From assembly GCF_000807275.1 (NCBI RefSeq), contig NZ_CP009056.1:2481192-2545191 (forward strand): DNA of 64,000 bases, written 5' to 3'. The first letter of the stretch is position 1; each line of letters begins with the position of its first letter. Made by a program: the position numbers and the translations under genes. The DNA comes from Frischella perrara (GTDB taxonomy: Bacteria; Pseudomonadota; Gammaproteobacteria; Enterobacterales; Orbaceae). Shown here piece by piece: positions 46,767-56,069 of the stretch. The notes beneath the pieces were generated by a model. It ran no database searches, was not told the DNA's origin, and was given only the letters and a program-made list of their open reading frames with translations.

Positions 46767-48164
46767 TCATACTTTAAACGTTATCCAAGGTTTAAGTTTG
46801 ACTGCGGTTTGGATCAAACCGGCATTTTCTTGCGCTTGAATGACGGGCGTAATCGGTTTATATGCAGTAGGCACTTCCTCAAATAGTCGTTCTTGTTTCA
46901 AAGTAACGCATTGCCATGGCAATAAAGCGTTATCAGAAGCCAACTTCTTACTGCGCATCGTTTGCCTTTTTTCTGCTCGTCCTGCGCCATGTGAGCAAGA
47001 CCATAACCAATCAGGATGACCTTTTCCTATTGCAACATAAGAATAATCACCCATAGAGCCGGGTATTAACGCGATTTCACCTAAGTGTGCGGGCGTTGCG
47101 CCTTTACGATGAATATTCATACCATTTTCAGGAAAAATAACATTGTGTGATATATCGACCAATAATTGACTCGAATCCTGCTTAAAGAGTGTGTTAAACG
47201 TTTTACGCACCAGCTCTGTGATCACAATGCGGTTTATCCAAGCATAACGCGCAGCAACACCCATCGCTTGCAAATACTCTTGAGCATGATTGTCTGTCAA
47301 AGCAAATAAACCTGATTTAGGATATTTTTGATCAACAGGCCATAATGTTTTGGCTTTATCTTGCCAACGTTTGCCAATAGAAAAACCGACATCACGTGAT
47401 CCGGTATGAATCATAACCACAATAGCATCTTTCTTTAAACCTAATTGATAAGCAACATGGCGATCAATAATTTCATCAACAATTTGTAATTCAACAAAAT
47501 GGTTACCGGAACCTACTGTGCCTAAACTTGACGGACGAATAATCGCTCGTTTTTCAAAAAAGGCTTCGGGAGCATACTGGCTATCGGCTGAAAGAAGATC
47601 ATTGCCAGAAATTTTACTAATCTCATGCGTTAGTCGATCAAAATTGACACTATTCCATAAACCTTGTTGCGGTAAAGCTCCCAACCAAGCGGTAAGACCT
47701 TCATCAAAGAGCGCCTGAAAAGATGTGGGTGTAACCGGTACATCGCGCTCATCATGCAATAACACCTGTTTTAATTGCTCAATGAGTTTTGATTTTTGTT
47801 CATTCACCTCATTAAGGCTTAAACCTGTAGTAAACAGGCGCATACCACAATTAATATCCGTACCTATCGCTGCTGGAATAATTAAATTAGAAGTAGTGGC
47901 AACAATACTTCCAATGGGTGCAATCGCACCAGGATGAAAGTCCGGCGTAGCCCTTGCCGCACAAACCTTGCCATCACTATTGGGCATTGTTACCGATGCA
48001 AAATCAAGTAACTGCTCAACCGCTTTTTCTTCTAAAGGTAATAGATTGGGTAACAGTACTTGTGCTGTAATATCTTGTTTATTAAATGTGTAAATATCAT
48101 TATTAAAATGAGTTTCAATCCCACTTCGGGATAAACGTTTTTGTAAACGGGTAAATGTAGACAT
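46767..48164 (-). CDS. RtcB-family RNA ligase paralogue
   Basis: From the ATG at 48164 (AGGTGG upstream) the product is 465 residues. The RtcB fold is clear: DFHPGAIAPIGSIV, PAAIGTDINCGMR, GSGNHFVELQ, MIHTGSRDVG, and WSCSHGAGRAEKRQTM, which carries the guanylated histidine. It is distinct from the canonical 408-residue RtcB at 50335, with a longer N-terminus. It lies downstream of rtcR on the same strand. RtcB enzymes join 3'-phosphate or 2',3'-cyclic-phosphate RNA ends; a repair ligase for damaged RNA is likely. Confidence 0.85.
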   Translation of the reverse strand: MSTFTRLQKRLSRSGIETHFNNDIYTFNKQDITAQVLLPNLLPLEEKAVEQLLDFASVTMPNSDGKVCAARATPDFHPGAIAPIGSIVATTSNLIIPAAIGTDINCGMRLFTTGLSLNEVNEQKSKLIEQLKQVLLHDERDVPVTPTSFQALFDEGLTAWLGALPQQGLWNSVNFDRLTHEISKISGNDLLSADSQYAPEAFFEKRAIIRPSSLGTVGSGNHFVELQIVDEIIDRHVAYQLGLKKDAIVVMIHTGSRDVGFSIGKRWQDKAKTLWPVDQKYPKSGLFALTDNHAQEYLQAMGVAARYAWINRIVITELVRKTFNTLFKQDSSQLLVDISHNVIFPENGMNIHRKGATPAHLGEIALIPGSMGDYSYVAIGKGHPDWLWSCSHGAGRAEKRQTMRSKKLASDNALLPWQCVTLKQERLFEEVPTAYKPITPVIQAQENAGLIQTAVKLKPWITFKV

Positions 48165-48194
48165 AATAGCCACCTAGAAAACAATAAAATACCG

Positions 48195-48213
48195 TCCTCT
48201 CAATTTGAGAGGA
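48195..48213. promoter_or_regulatory. Perfect palindrome before the RtcB paralogue
   Basis: TCCTCTCAATTTGAGAGGA is a 9-1-9 palindrome about 30 bp upstream of the minus-strand start codon at 48164. It may be an operator or an RNA hairpin controlling translation. No T-run follows on the coding strand. Confidence 0.5.
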
Positions 48214-48310
48214 TAATTACTGTTTCCTGCAGCAGCACTATTCAGGAAAGTGGGCGTATTCTAGACCAAAGTTTATTAAGATGTAAACGGATAAATCATT
48301 TTTTATTAGA

Positions 48311-49930
48311 TCATCCGTTCTTACTGTGTATGATTTCCCAACTCAACCCAAATTTAGCTAAATATTTTTTTAAGCGATCGGCATCGTTGCTGCGTTGTTT
48401 TTTGGTTCGGGATATGGCAAATAATTGTCGCCCTGCTTCGGATAAGCTATTACTTTTTTGGCAGATTTCGAGCACTTTTTCCAATTGATAACGGTCAAAT
48501 TCATCAATTTCTACAGGTATTAAGTCATCATAACTATTTTGGGTAGAAGTCCAATTTTGATTTAGCCGTTTAATTTCCTGTTCGACCTGTTCAATGGTAA
48601 TGTTAGCTTGCGGTGCTAAGGTTGCCATGCGAATAATTGAGCTGTTTAATTCACGAAAGTTACCTTGCCATAAGGCTTGTGGTGAGGTGGCAAAATTCAG
48701 ATAAGCATTGCGGGATTGTTGATTAAAGCGTGGCATAATGCCGTATTCTTTGGCATAACGGGCTAGCTCAAAATCAATATTGGGTTCGATATCCTCTTTT
48801 CTATCCACTAAGCCCGGCAGTTGATAACTCCACAAATTGATTCGAGCAAACAGATCTTCACGAAACTCACCTTGCGCTATAGCCTGTTTGAGATCTTTAT
48901 TAGTACCGGCAATTAATTGAAAATTGCTTTGAATCGGTTTGTCACTACCATAAGGATAAAATTGTTTTTCTTCAATGGCTTTTAATAACATCGCTTGCTC
49001 ATCAAGCCCCAGTTCACCAATTTCATCTAAAAATAGTAAGCCACCATCGGCATTTTTAAGTAATCCAGTGCGCGCAAGATTGGCTCCGGTAAAGGCGCCT
49101 TTAACATGACCAAACAAGGTTGACATTGCACTATCACCGCGTAGCGTGGCGCAATTAATTTCAACAAATTGTCCTTTGATCTGATGATTGGTTTGTTTGA
49201 GTAAATAAATCTGTTTTGCTAGAAATGATTTACCGGCGCCCGTTGGTCCACATAATAAAATAGGCGCATGGGAACGACTCGCGACTTGTTCGATTTCGGC
49301 AATAAGCTGATTAAATTGTGGGTTACGGGTTGCGATGCCCGATTTTAATAGCTCGGTCGCTTGGTGAGCATATTGCTGGAAACGGGTCAGGATTTTATCG
49401 TAACGATTTAAATTTAAATCAATAATACTCATTATTCCGCAAGGGGTAAGCGCAATCAGATCGTCTTCCTCAATTTCATTATTTTCGATCAATGTCGCTT
49501 TTTTCGGAGGAGACATTTGTAATAATTTAGCAGGAAAATAGCGTGATTCCGCCAGTAAAAACCAACAAATCTGCGCAACATGGGTACCTGTTGTAATATG
49601 CAAATAATACGCTTCTTGTTCTGAATTAAATGTGTAGTTTTTCGAAATATCAAAAAGGAAGGTATAAACTTGTTCAAAATCCCATGGATCATCAATATTT
49701 ACCTCAATGGGGTTTACTTCAGTATGAGGCGATAGAATTTTAATATCCTTAACCGTTTCACAAAGTAGATTATAATCGTTTGGAAAATAGAGCAGTTCTA
49801 ATTGAGTAACAGGCATATTCGGTTGATGACATAAATCAATGGTCGGTCGCCAATGCTTCCAGCGCCGTTTTCCTTTTCCACGTTGATCCAATACATTCCC
49901 TAAAAACCCAAATACGACATTCTTCTTCAT
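48311..49930 (-). CDS. rtcR: RtcR, sigma-54-dependent activator of RNA repair genes
   Basis: A 539-residue protein from the ATG at 49930 (MKKNVVFGFLGNVLDQRGKG). The N-terminal 180 residues are the RtcR CARF-type sensor, including ITTGTHVAQICWFLLAES. The AAA+ domain follows, with Walker A GPTGAGKS, the sigma-54 contact motif GAFTGA, and LLFLDEIGEL. A C-terminal helix-turn-helix is present. RtcR is released by damaged-RNA-derived ligands and activates rtcB with sigma-54. It is divergent from rtcB, whose -24/-12 promoter lies in the shared gap. Confidence 0.93.
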   Translation of the reverse strand: MKKNVVFGFLGNVLDQRGKGKRRWKHWRPTIDLCHQPNMPVTQLELLYFPNDYNLLCETVKDIKILSPHTEVNPIEVNIDDPWDFEQVYTFLFDISKNYTFNSEQEAYYLHITTGTHVAQICWFLLAESRYFPAKLLQMSPPKKATLIENNEIEEDDLIALTPCGIMSIIDLNLNRYDKILTRFQQYAHQATELLKSGIATRNPQFNQLIAEIEQVASRSHAPILLCGPTGAGKSFLAKQIYLLKQTNHQIKGQFVEINCATLRGDSAMSTLFGHVKGAFTGANLARTGLLKNADGGLLFLDEIGELGLDEQAMLLKAIEEKQFYPYGSDKPIQSNFQLIAGTNKDLKQAIAQGEFREDLFARINLWSYQLPGLVDRKEDIEPNIDFELARYAKEYGIMPRFNQQSRNAYLNFATSPQALWQGNFRELNSSIIRMATLAPQANITIEQVEQEIKRLNQNWTSTQNSYDDLIPVEIDEFDRYQLEKVLEICQKSNSLSEAGRQLFAISRTKKQRSNDADRLKKYLAKFGLSWEIIHSKNG

Positions 49931-50334
49931 AGCTTTATATATTTTTATAAATTGATATATAAAATTATAAAAAATGTGTATTAAAAATACTATGATAATT
50001 TTTATCTTCATTTAAAAAAATTATTTATTTTGTTTAAAAACAAATAATTAAAAAATAATTGTTATGGTTTTTCATTTATTGGCACGCTTTTCGCAATATT
50101 AATCATACCTAAGCAAACATATTCAGATATGTTGAGATGGTTTAAATTAGATAATTAACTCACTTTGTGGTGATAAAAGATAGCAGCATTAAGGCGCTCA
50201 TAGCGCAATGTAGCAATAGAATTTTGGTCATAAACGAACGGATAAACGGTTACATGGTTTAGCGCGATCTAACCAATATAAAGATATTAACACTGGCGCA
50301 ATGCATTTTGCCCAGATTTAAAAGGAAGATAAAA
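49931..50334 (+). other. rtcB leader region, possible structured RNA
   Basis: Downstream of the sigma-54 promoter is an approximately 230-nt untranslated leader with hairpins such as GCGCT-CAT-AGCGC (near 50195-50207) and a possible arm from TGGTTTAGCGCGATCTAACCA. rtc operons in other bacteria often contain tRNA-like Y-RNAs, so a tRNA-like element is possible. I cannot fold it here. Confidence 0.4.
50079..50096 (+). promoter_or_regulatory. Sigma-54 (-24/-12) promoter of rtcB
   Basis: TTGGCACGCTTTTCGCAA contains the GG and GC pairs at the canonical 10-nt spacing (GG at 50081-50082, GC at 50093-50094). It lies upstream of rtcB and next to rtcR, as expected for RtcR control. Confidence 0.88.
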
Positions 50335-51561
50335 ATGATTCAATATGAAGTAATAAAAAATGAAAATTCAAGACCTGTAAAAATGTGGACTAAAGGCGTG
50401 CCAGTAGAGCAAGGTGCCAAAGAACAATTACTAAAAACAGCACAATTGCCATTTATTTTCAAACATATTGCTGTTATGCCTGATGTCCATGTGGGTAAAG
50501 GATCAACAATCGGGAGTGTTATTCCTACTCTGGGTGCCGTTATTCCGGCAGCCGTTGGGGTGGATATTGGTTGTGGAATGATGGCCGTGCAAACATCACT
50601 TACTGCTAATGATTTACCTGATGATCTAGCCCCTTTACGTTTAGCGATTGAAAAAAACGTGCCACATGGTTTAACACCTAAAAAGGAAGGTCAAGATCAG
50701 GGAAGTTGGCAACATGCACCAGCAATTGTTGATCAATATTGGCAACAACTTTTACCAGGATTTGAGAAGTTAACCGAAAAATATCCGTGTTTTTTAAAAA
50801 CAAATAATTACAACCATTTAGGGACACTTGGAACCGGTAATCACTTTATCGAAGTGTGTTTAGATGAAAATCAACAAGTATGGATTATGTTACATAGTGG
50901 TTCACGTGGGGTTGGTAATGCTATCGGTGAATTCTTTATTAAATTAGCCAAAAAAGATATGGAAACTTACTTTATCGATAAATATTTACCAGATAATGAT
51001 TTAGCTTACTTTGTTGAAGGGACTGAACATTTTGATGATTATCTTATGGCGGTAAATTGGGCGCAAGAGTTTGCTCGTTTAAATCGTGAAATTATGATGC
51101 ATAACACTATTATGGCTATTAGAAATATATTAAATATTGAATTTACCAGTCATATACAAGCGGTAAATTGTCATCATAACTATGTGCAAAAAGAGCATCA
51201 TTTTGGGCAAAATGTGTTTGTGACGCGTAAAGGGGCGGTTTCGGCACGCAAAGGAGAACTTGGTATTATTCCTGGTTCAATGGGAGCAAAAAGCTACATT
51301 GTTCGCGGACTAGGGAATGAAGAAAGTTTCTGCTCTTGTTCTCATGGTGCGGGACGAGTGATGAGCCGATCTGCAGCCAAAAAAATGTTCACCATTGAAG
51401 ACCAAATAAAAGCCACTGCGCACGTCGAATGTCGTAAAGATGCCAATGTGATCGACGAAATTCCAATGGCTTATAAAGATATTGATGCGGTAATGACAGC
51501 TCAAAGTGAATTGGTTGAAATTATGCATCAATTACGGCAAGTGGTGTGTGTGAAAGGGTAA
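50335..51561 (+). CDS. rtcB: RtcB, RNA-splicing/repair ligase
   Basis: A 408-residue protein from the ATG at 50335, preceded by AAGGAAG, the same length as Escherichia coli RtcB. Metal- and GTP-binding motifs are present: DVHVGKGSTIGSV, VGVDIGCGMM, GTGNHFIEV, MLHSGSRGVG, VNCHHNY, and CSCSHGAGRVMSRS with the guanylated His. It seals 2',3'-cyclic phosphate and 5'-hydroxyl RNA ends. No rtcA cyclase gene follows. Confidence 0.95.
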   Translation: MIQYEVIKNENSRPVKMWTKGVPVEQGAKEQLLKTAQLPFIFKHIAVMPDVHVGKGSTIGSVIPTLGAVIPAAVGVDIGCGMMAVQTSLTANDLPDDLAPLRLAIEKNVPHGLTPKKEGQDQGSWQHAPAIVDQYWQQLLPGFEKLTEKYPCFLKTNNYNHLGTLGTGNHFIEVCLDENQQVWIMLHSGSRGVGNAIGEFFIKLAKKDMETYFIDKYLPDNDLAYFVEGTEHFDDYLMAVNWAQEFARLNREIMMHNTIMAIRNILNIEFTSHIQAVNCHHNYVQKEHHFGQNVFVTRKGAVSARKGELGIIPGSMGAKSYIVRGLGNEESFCSCSHGAGRVMSRSAAKKMFTIEDQIKATAHVECRKDANVIDEIPMAYKDIDAVMTAQSELVEIMHQLRQVVCVKG

Positions 51562-51566
51562 ATGAT

Positions 51567-51587
51567 ATCGAGGATAGACTCCTCGAT
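51567..51587 (+). terminator. Hairpin after rtcB
   Basis: ATCGAGGA-TAGAC-TCCTCGAT forms an 8-bp stem starting 6 nt after the rtcB stop. There is no T-run after it, so it may instead protect the mRNA 3' end. Confidence 0.5.
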
Positions 51588-51739
51588 AGTCATAATAACA
51601 ATAGTTGGGTAATAATTGATTGTTTCAATGGTTACCTTTCTATTATAAAGTGCATGAATCCAACTAGTTATAAATCAACACAATTTCTTTAAAATTTGTT
51701 GATTTTTAATGTATAAATTTAAATTGCTAATAATTAAAT

Positions 51740-54700
51740 TTAATTTTTAATTAACTTCTGTCCATAACCAATAATTTTATCTTCTTTTATTTTATATTTT
51801 AATTGCCACTTTTGATTCAGTTTTTTCATCATTTTTTTATTTAAAGTTGTATTATCAAAATATTGGTCTTTGCCTATAAATAAATTTGAGAAAAGACTTT
51901 CGTTTGTTGGATCTTGTTCTAAGATTTTAAATGCTTGATAGGTTTCTTCAATATTTAACTGATTTATTTGGTTACATAACAAAGTATATTTATTGTCTCG
52001 GGAAAACTGTTCAATTTTTAGTAATTCGATTAATAAATCATAAGAAATTTCTCTATATTCTAAAATTTCTTCCTGATATTCAATGCACAGATGCTTTATT
52101 GTTTCTTTTATTTCATCAGTTGTAGAATCATAAAATTGGCTATTTGTTATATAATGTAGATCAATAAGATTAAAGTTATTTTTTAAAATATAGTTTTGTA
52201 ATTCTGTTGGATAATTTTTATTATTAATCAAAATTGGCTTACTTGTTAATGGTAATAATGAAAGCTTTTCATCCAAACTTAGATCTTCCGATAATAGGCT
52301 GATGATCTCGTCAGGATCGACTAATGAAGGATTGTTTTTTAGTTTGTTAATATAGTCGTTAAAATTATGGATAATCAATTCTTGAATATTTTTTGGATAA
52401 TTTTCTCTTATAAAATTTAAATCTTGTTCTTCTCCTAGACCAATAGCTTTAAGCTGAATCAGCATTGATACGTTCTCTTCAGATACCTTCTCTTCATTAA
52501 CGCCTATATCATTAAAGTTTGAACAACATTTACCATTAAACCATGCAATTAACATTTTATATCTATCAGGATTTAAGTCAGGATTTAGGATTATTTGTTT
52601 AAAGAATAAATCAGTGCCATCTTCATCTGATATTAAGTTTCCTAAATTAGCCTGTTGTGGCGATATATCTTTGTCACTATTGTTAATAAAATGGGCTAGT
52701 TGATCATTGATTTTTATTCCCTTATCTTCATCTTCATCTTCCAATGCATAATTAAAGAAATAGTGGACAATATTCTCGGCTGAATATTCTATTTTTTTAT
52801 TTTCAAGTAGCTTATTCCAAACAGCTTTATCGGTTACTTGTTCCAATAATTTTATAGTTAATGAAATTTTATCTATATAAGCTATTTTAACAGATAAAGA
52901 TATCTCATCATGATTCAGAATAAATAATACAATATCTTCATTATCATCGATTGTTTGGATATCTGATTCAGCAATAGATAAGACTAGTGGTTCAGGATTT
53001 CTTTTAAAATATACTTTAACTGGTGCATCATCACTTAATGTTAATAGGGTTTGTATAATTTGAGAATCAATATTTGTTTGATTATATCTATTTTGTAATA
53101 GATGTTTTACATTAACATAGTTTAATTTATAGCGATTGTTTGCTTCAACTAATGCTAATAATTCGGGGGTTGAATGCTCAATTTGTTTGAATTGAATATT
53201 CAGTATTGTAAAAGCATCAGTTATTTTGCTTAAATGATTCTCCGTTTCATCAAGTAGTTGAAAAATCCTATTCCATTCTTCATCAATACATAAAAAATCA
53301 TTTTGCTTTTCAATAAACTCTTTTAGCGCAACCTCTTCATTCATGTTTTCTAATTCATTTGGTTGATTATGTATAAATGAAAGATATAGATAAAGCCGTT
53401 GGTCAAGCTTATCAATAGATGCCCATATATTCCATAATTGAATATTTATTTGTTTTACAAATAAACATAAATATTCAGGTTGATATTTTGTATTGTTATT
53501 TATCAATAAAGTATAAAATCTTGAAAAATATTGTTTAATAAAATTAATTTCACGATGTGATGTTAATAAATTGATAAATTGAGATAAATAACTTGTTTTA
53601 CCTGTTGCTAAAAGATGATCAAGTAAGGAGAAATTTAACACAGCCGGCTCGTTAAACTTACTTGAATTATTGGGATTCAACCTTTTTAGTACTATCTCCG
53701 GTTTTTTTAATTCAAGCTGCCAGTCATTTAGTATTCGCTCGTTAATATTACGCAAAAATAGCATATCATTTTGTGGTAACCCTTGTTCATCATATAAGCT
53801 CGTATAATCATTATAATTCTCATCAATATAACCTTGAATAATGAGTGTGCGTAAAAGCGGAAAATAACATGAAGACGATAATTTTTCATATTCAGATTTA
53901 TATTGTTCATGCTCTGTCTGGTCGTTAATATGAGCTTTAAATATATTATCTATAGTTATATTATTAGCTTGCTTAAGCTTAATTATTTCAGAAATTTTCT
54001 TAGGTGATTTCAATTGTAATTTTTGTTTTTTTAATTCTCTAATTTCTTGTTCAAGTGTTGATTTTTTGTTTTGTAGAATAATGTTAAGTTTTTTTCTCCT
54101 ATTTTTATATTCGCTATCTCGCTCAAGAGCATCAAAATATTGCTTGCAATTAATTTCTCTATAATAATAGCTATTTCGACGCCCATTATTAATTTTATAG
54201 TCATTTTCTTTCAAACTAGAAATCAATTCTACCCTATTTAAAGTTAAAGCAGAAATTTTTGTCCCATCATCAAATTGATAGTCATAGGAATAAATTTCGG
54301 ATGGAAACAGGATATATAAAGCCTCTAACTCATCAATACTTTCTAAATGGTCCGTTTCTAAATTTTTAATTTTCTCTTTTTTTAACTGAATTTTCTCATC
54401 AAGTTCTTTAATTTTAGTTTCAGTTTCATTATCAGTGTTTTTTTCCTGCTTTAATGATTCAATAATTCGATGGACAACGCCTTGCCCTAAACCTAAGCGC
54501 GTTAAAGAATAATCTTCTGGAAAAATATTTTTATAAACAATAATGGCTAATAGGTTTTCTTTTTTAAACCAACTGGCTTGGTGGGGTAATTTTTTCTTAT
54601 AAATGATATATTCATTACAAATATTCTTAATGAGTCTAATATCATCTAGATATAAGGATAAAGTGTCTAAAAAAGTTATTGAAAAATCACTATAAATATT

Positions 54701-55708
54701 TTCATTTTTAAATAGTTCTTCCATTTTTCCTAATGAATTGGAGTTATCCATAACCGGCACAATAGGTAAAATGTAATCAAAAAACTTAGTGCGCTCCTTC
54801 GATTCAAAAATTTCATCTTTAATTAGATAGATAAATTTGATTGTTTTTCCTTTGGTTGGTTTTCTTTTGCGATTTTTTTGTCTTTGATTATAGATATAAT
54901 TTAATTCTCTTAATTTATTAAGTATCAAATTATCATCATAGCGGTCGATATCTTCAAAAACGATAAAATCTAACTTTGATTTACGTAAGATATAAATAAT
55001 TTCATCCAAATATTTATCAAAATAAGAAACATCACATTCTGATGAGATATCAATCTCATTCTGAAAAATTTTTAGTTTTCTAATAAGATTTTTTCTATGT
55101 TGCAGATCGATAATTTTATAAAAAACAAAAGTTATCAGAGTAAATATCGAACCGATAAGTATCAAAGTTAATTGAGTCGGCTCTTCTAACCATTTATTTA
55201 GTAATGTTTTATCAATATAAACAAAACAACAGAAAAACAAAGAAATAATGCTCGCCCAAAATATATTAATCCAGCTTTTTGACTCAGCTTTAACTTTAAA
55301 ATCTGTCGAGGGAATTTGCTTTGGCTCGATTTGATGAATAATTTGGTTGATAATTTTTCTTTCTAACATTAATTCATCATTAAATGTTAATTCATCATCT
55401 GGGTTTTGGTTTTTTATTTTTGACTTTAGATTAGGTGAAAAATATGAAAGAGAAATATGAATACCCTTAAGTTTTTTCTTTTCAAGGCGTTTTTCTTCGT
55501 AAGTTTTAAATACACTGCTTTTTCCTGAAGCATAAGGTCCACTAATAGCAATGTTAAGCAAATCATCTTCTTTGAATACAAAATCGAGCGCTTCGTTATA
55601 ACCACGCATTTCATCATCAGAAAGCGTTATAGGGGTAAGTTTTTGAAAGGTTAAACTACGTTGATCTCGGTTAGTTGGTTGTCTGGCTCCAATTTGATTA
55701 TCTTCCAT
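51740..55708 (-). CDS. Giant YobI-type membrane P-loop NTPase
   Basis: A 1322-residue protein. Walker A GPYASGKSS is at residues 57-65, and the Walker B-like FIVFEDIDRYDD lies near residue 250. Between them are two strongly hydrophobic helices (WASIISLFFCCFVYI and LILIGSIFTLITFVFY) that anchor it in the membrane. A coiled-coil segment (about 425-460 and 545-570) and a long helical C-terminal region of some 700 residues follow. This layout matches YobI/KAP-like NTPases, often found near defence genes; the function is unknown. A membrane-acting abortive response is a guess. AAGGAATACATA precedes the ATG, as in the ABC-3C operon. Confidence 0.75.
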   Translation of the reverse strand: MEDNQIGARQPTNRDQRSLTFQKLTPITLSDDEMRGYNEALDFVFKEDDLLNIAISGPYASGKSSVFKTYEEKRLEKKKLKGIHISLSYFSPNLKSKIKNQNPDDELTFNDELMLERKIINQIIHQIEPKQIPSTDFKVKAESKSWINIFWASIISLFFCCFVYIDKTLLNKWLEEPTQLTLILIGSIFTLITFVFYKIIDLQHRKNLIRKLKIFQNEIDISSECDVSYFDKYLDEIIYILRKSKLDFIVFEDIDRYDDNLILNKLRELNYIYNQRQKNRKRKPTKGKTIKFIYLIKDEIFESKERTKFFDYILPIVPVMDNSNSLGKMEELFKNENIYSDFSITFLDTLSLYLDDIRLIKNICNEYIIYKKKLPHQASWFKKENLLAIIVYKNIFPEDYSLTRLGLGQGVVHRIIESLKQEKNTDNETETKIKELDEKIQLKKEKIKNLETDHLESIDELEALYILFPSEIYSYDYQFDDGTKISALTLNRVELISSLKENDYKINNGRRNSYYYREINCKQYFDALERDSEYKNRRKKLNIILQNKKSTLEQEIRELKKQKLQLKSPKKISEIIKLKQANNITIDNIFKAHINDQTEHEQYKSEYEKLSSSCYFPLLRTLIIQGYIDENYNDYTSLYDEQGLPQNDMLFLRNINERILNDWQLELKKPEIVLKRLNPNNSSKFNEPAVLNFSLLDHLLATGKTSYLSQFINLLTSHREINFIKQYFSRFYTLLINNNTKYQPEYLCLFVKQINIQLWNIWASIDKLDQRLYLYLSFIHNQPNELENMNEEVALKEFIEKQNDFLCIDEEWNRIFQLLDETENHLSKITDAFTILNIQFKQIEHSTPELLALVEANNRYKLNYVNVKHLLQNRYNQTNIDSQIIQTLLTLSDDAPVKVYFKRNPEPLVLSIAESDIQTIDDNEDIVLFILNHDEISLSVKIAYIDKISLTIKLLEQVTDKAVWNKLLENKKIEYSAENIVHYFFNYALEDEDEDKGIKINDQLAHFINNSDKDISPQQANLGNLISDEDGTDLFFKQIILNPDLNPDRYKMLIAWFNGKCCSNFNDIGVNEEKVSEENVSMLIQLKAIGLGEEQDLNFIRENYPKNIQELIIHNFNDYINKLKNNPSLVDPDEIISLLSEDLSLDEKLSLLPLTSKPILINNKNYPTELQNYILKNNFNLIDLHYITNSQFYDSTTDEIKETIKHLCIEYQEEILEYREISYDLLIELLKIEQFSRDNKYTLLCNQINQLNIEETYQAFKILEQDPTNESLFSNLFIGKDQYFDNTTLNKKMMKKLNQKWQLKYKIKEDKIIGYGQKLIKN

Positions 55709-56069
55709 TATGTATTCCTTATTATTATTTTTTTAACTAATTATTGCATTTATAAAACGTATTTTTATTTTTATTCAACCAGATATTCATCGTTTTAATT
55801 TTAATATTTTGTAAAATATCTTGATATGCAATATAGCATATTTTAATTATACTTCGTACCGATTAACCAAACAGATAAAATAGTCAGTAATTTTTTATTG
55901 TAACTATTGATTCAAATAGTTTTTCATAAGCTAGCAATTGCCATTTAACGTTTTATTTTATTTATTTATAATTCTTATTTTTAATATCAAATCCTCGAAC
56001 TCTTTATGTTTTACCTTATATCTTTGTAAAATTTATTGAGGAGTCTATACCGTTATAAGGAAAATAACC
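55709..56069. other. Divergent region between YobI-type gene and DUF746 gene
   Basis: It contains the promoter of the NTPase, a segment at 55838-56057 resembling 45857-46082, and copy 2 of the 32-bp repeat just before the DUF746 start. No other gene is seen. Confidence 0.65.
56026..56057 (+). repeat. 32-bp module-boundary repeat, copy 2
   Basis: It starts GTAAAATTTATT and contains the core GGAGTCTATACCGTT. It ends 12 bp before the GTG start of the DUF746 gene and partners with copy 3 just past the gene. Confidence 0.93.
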
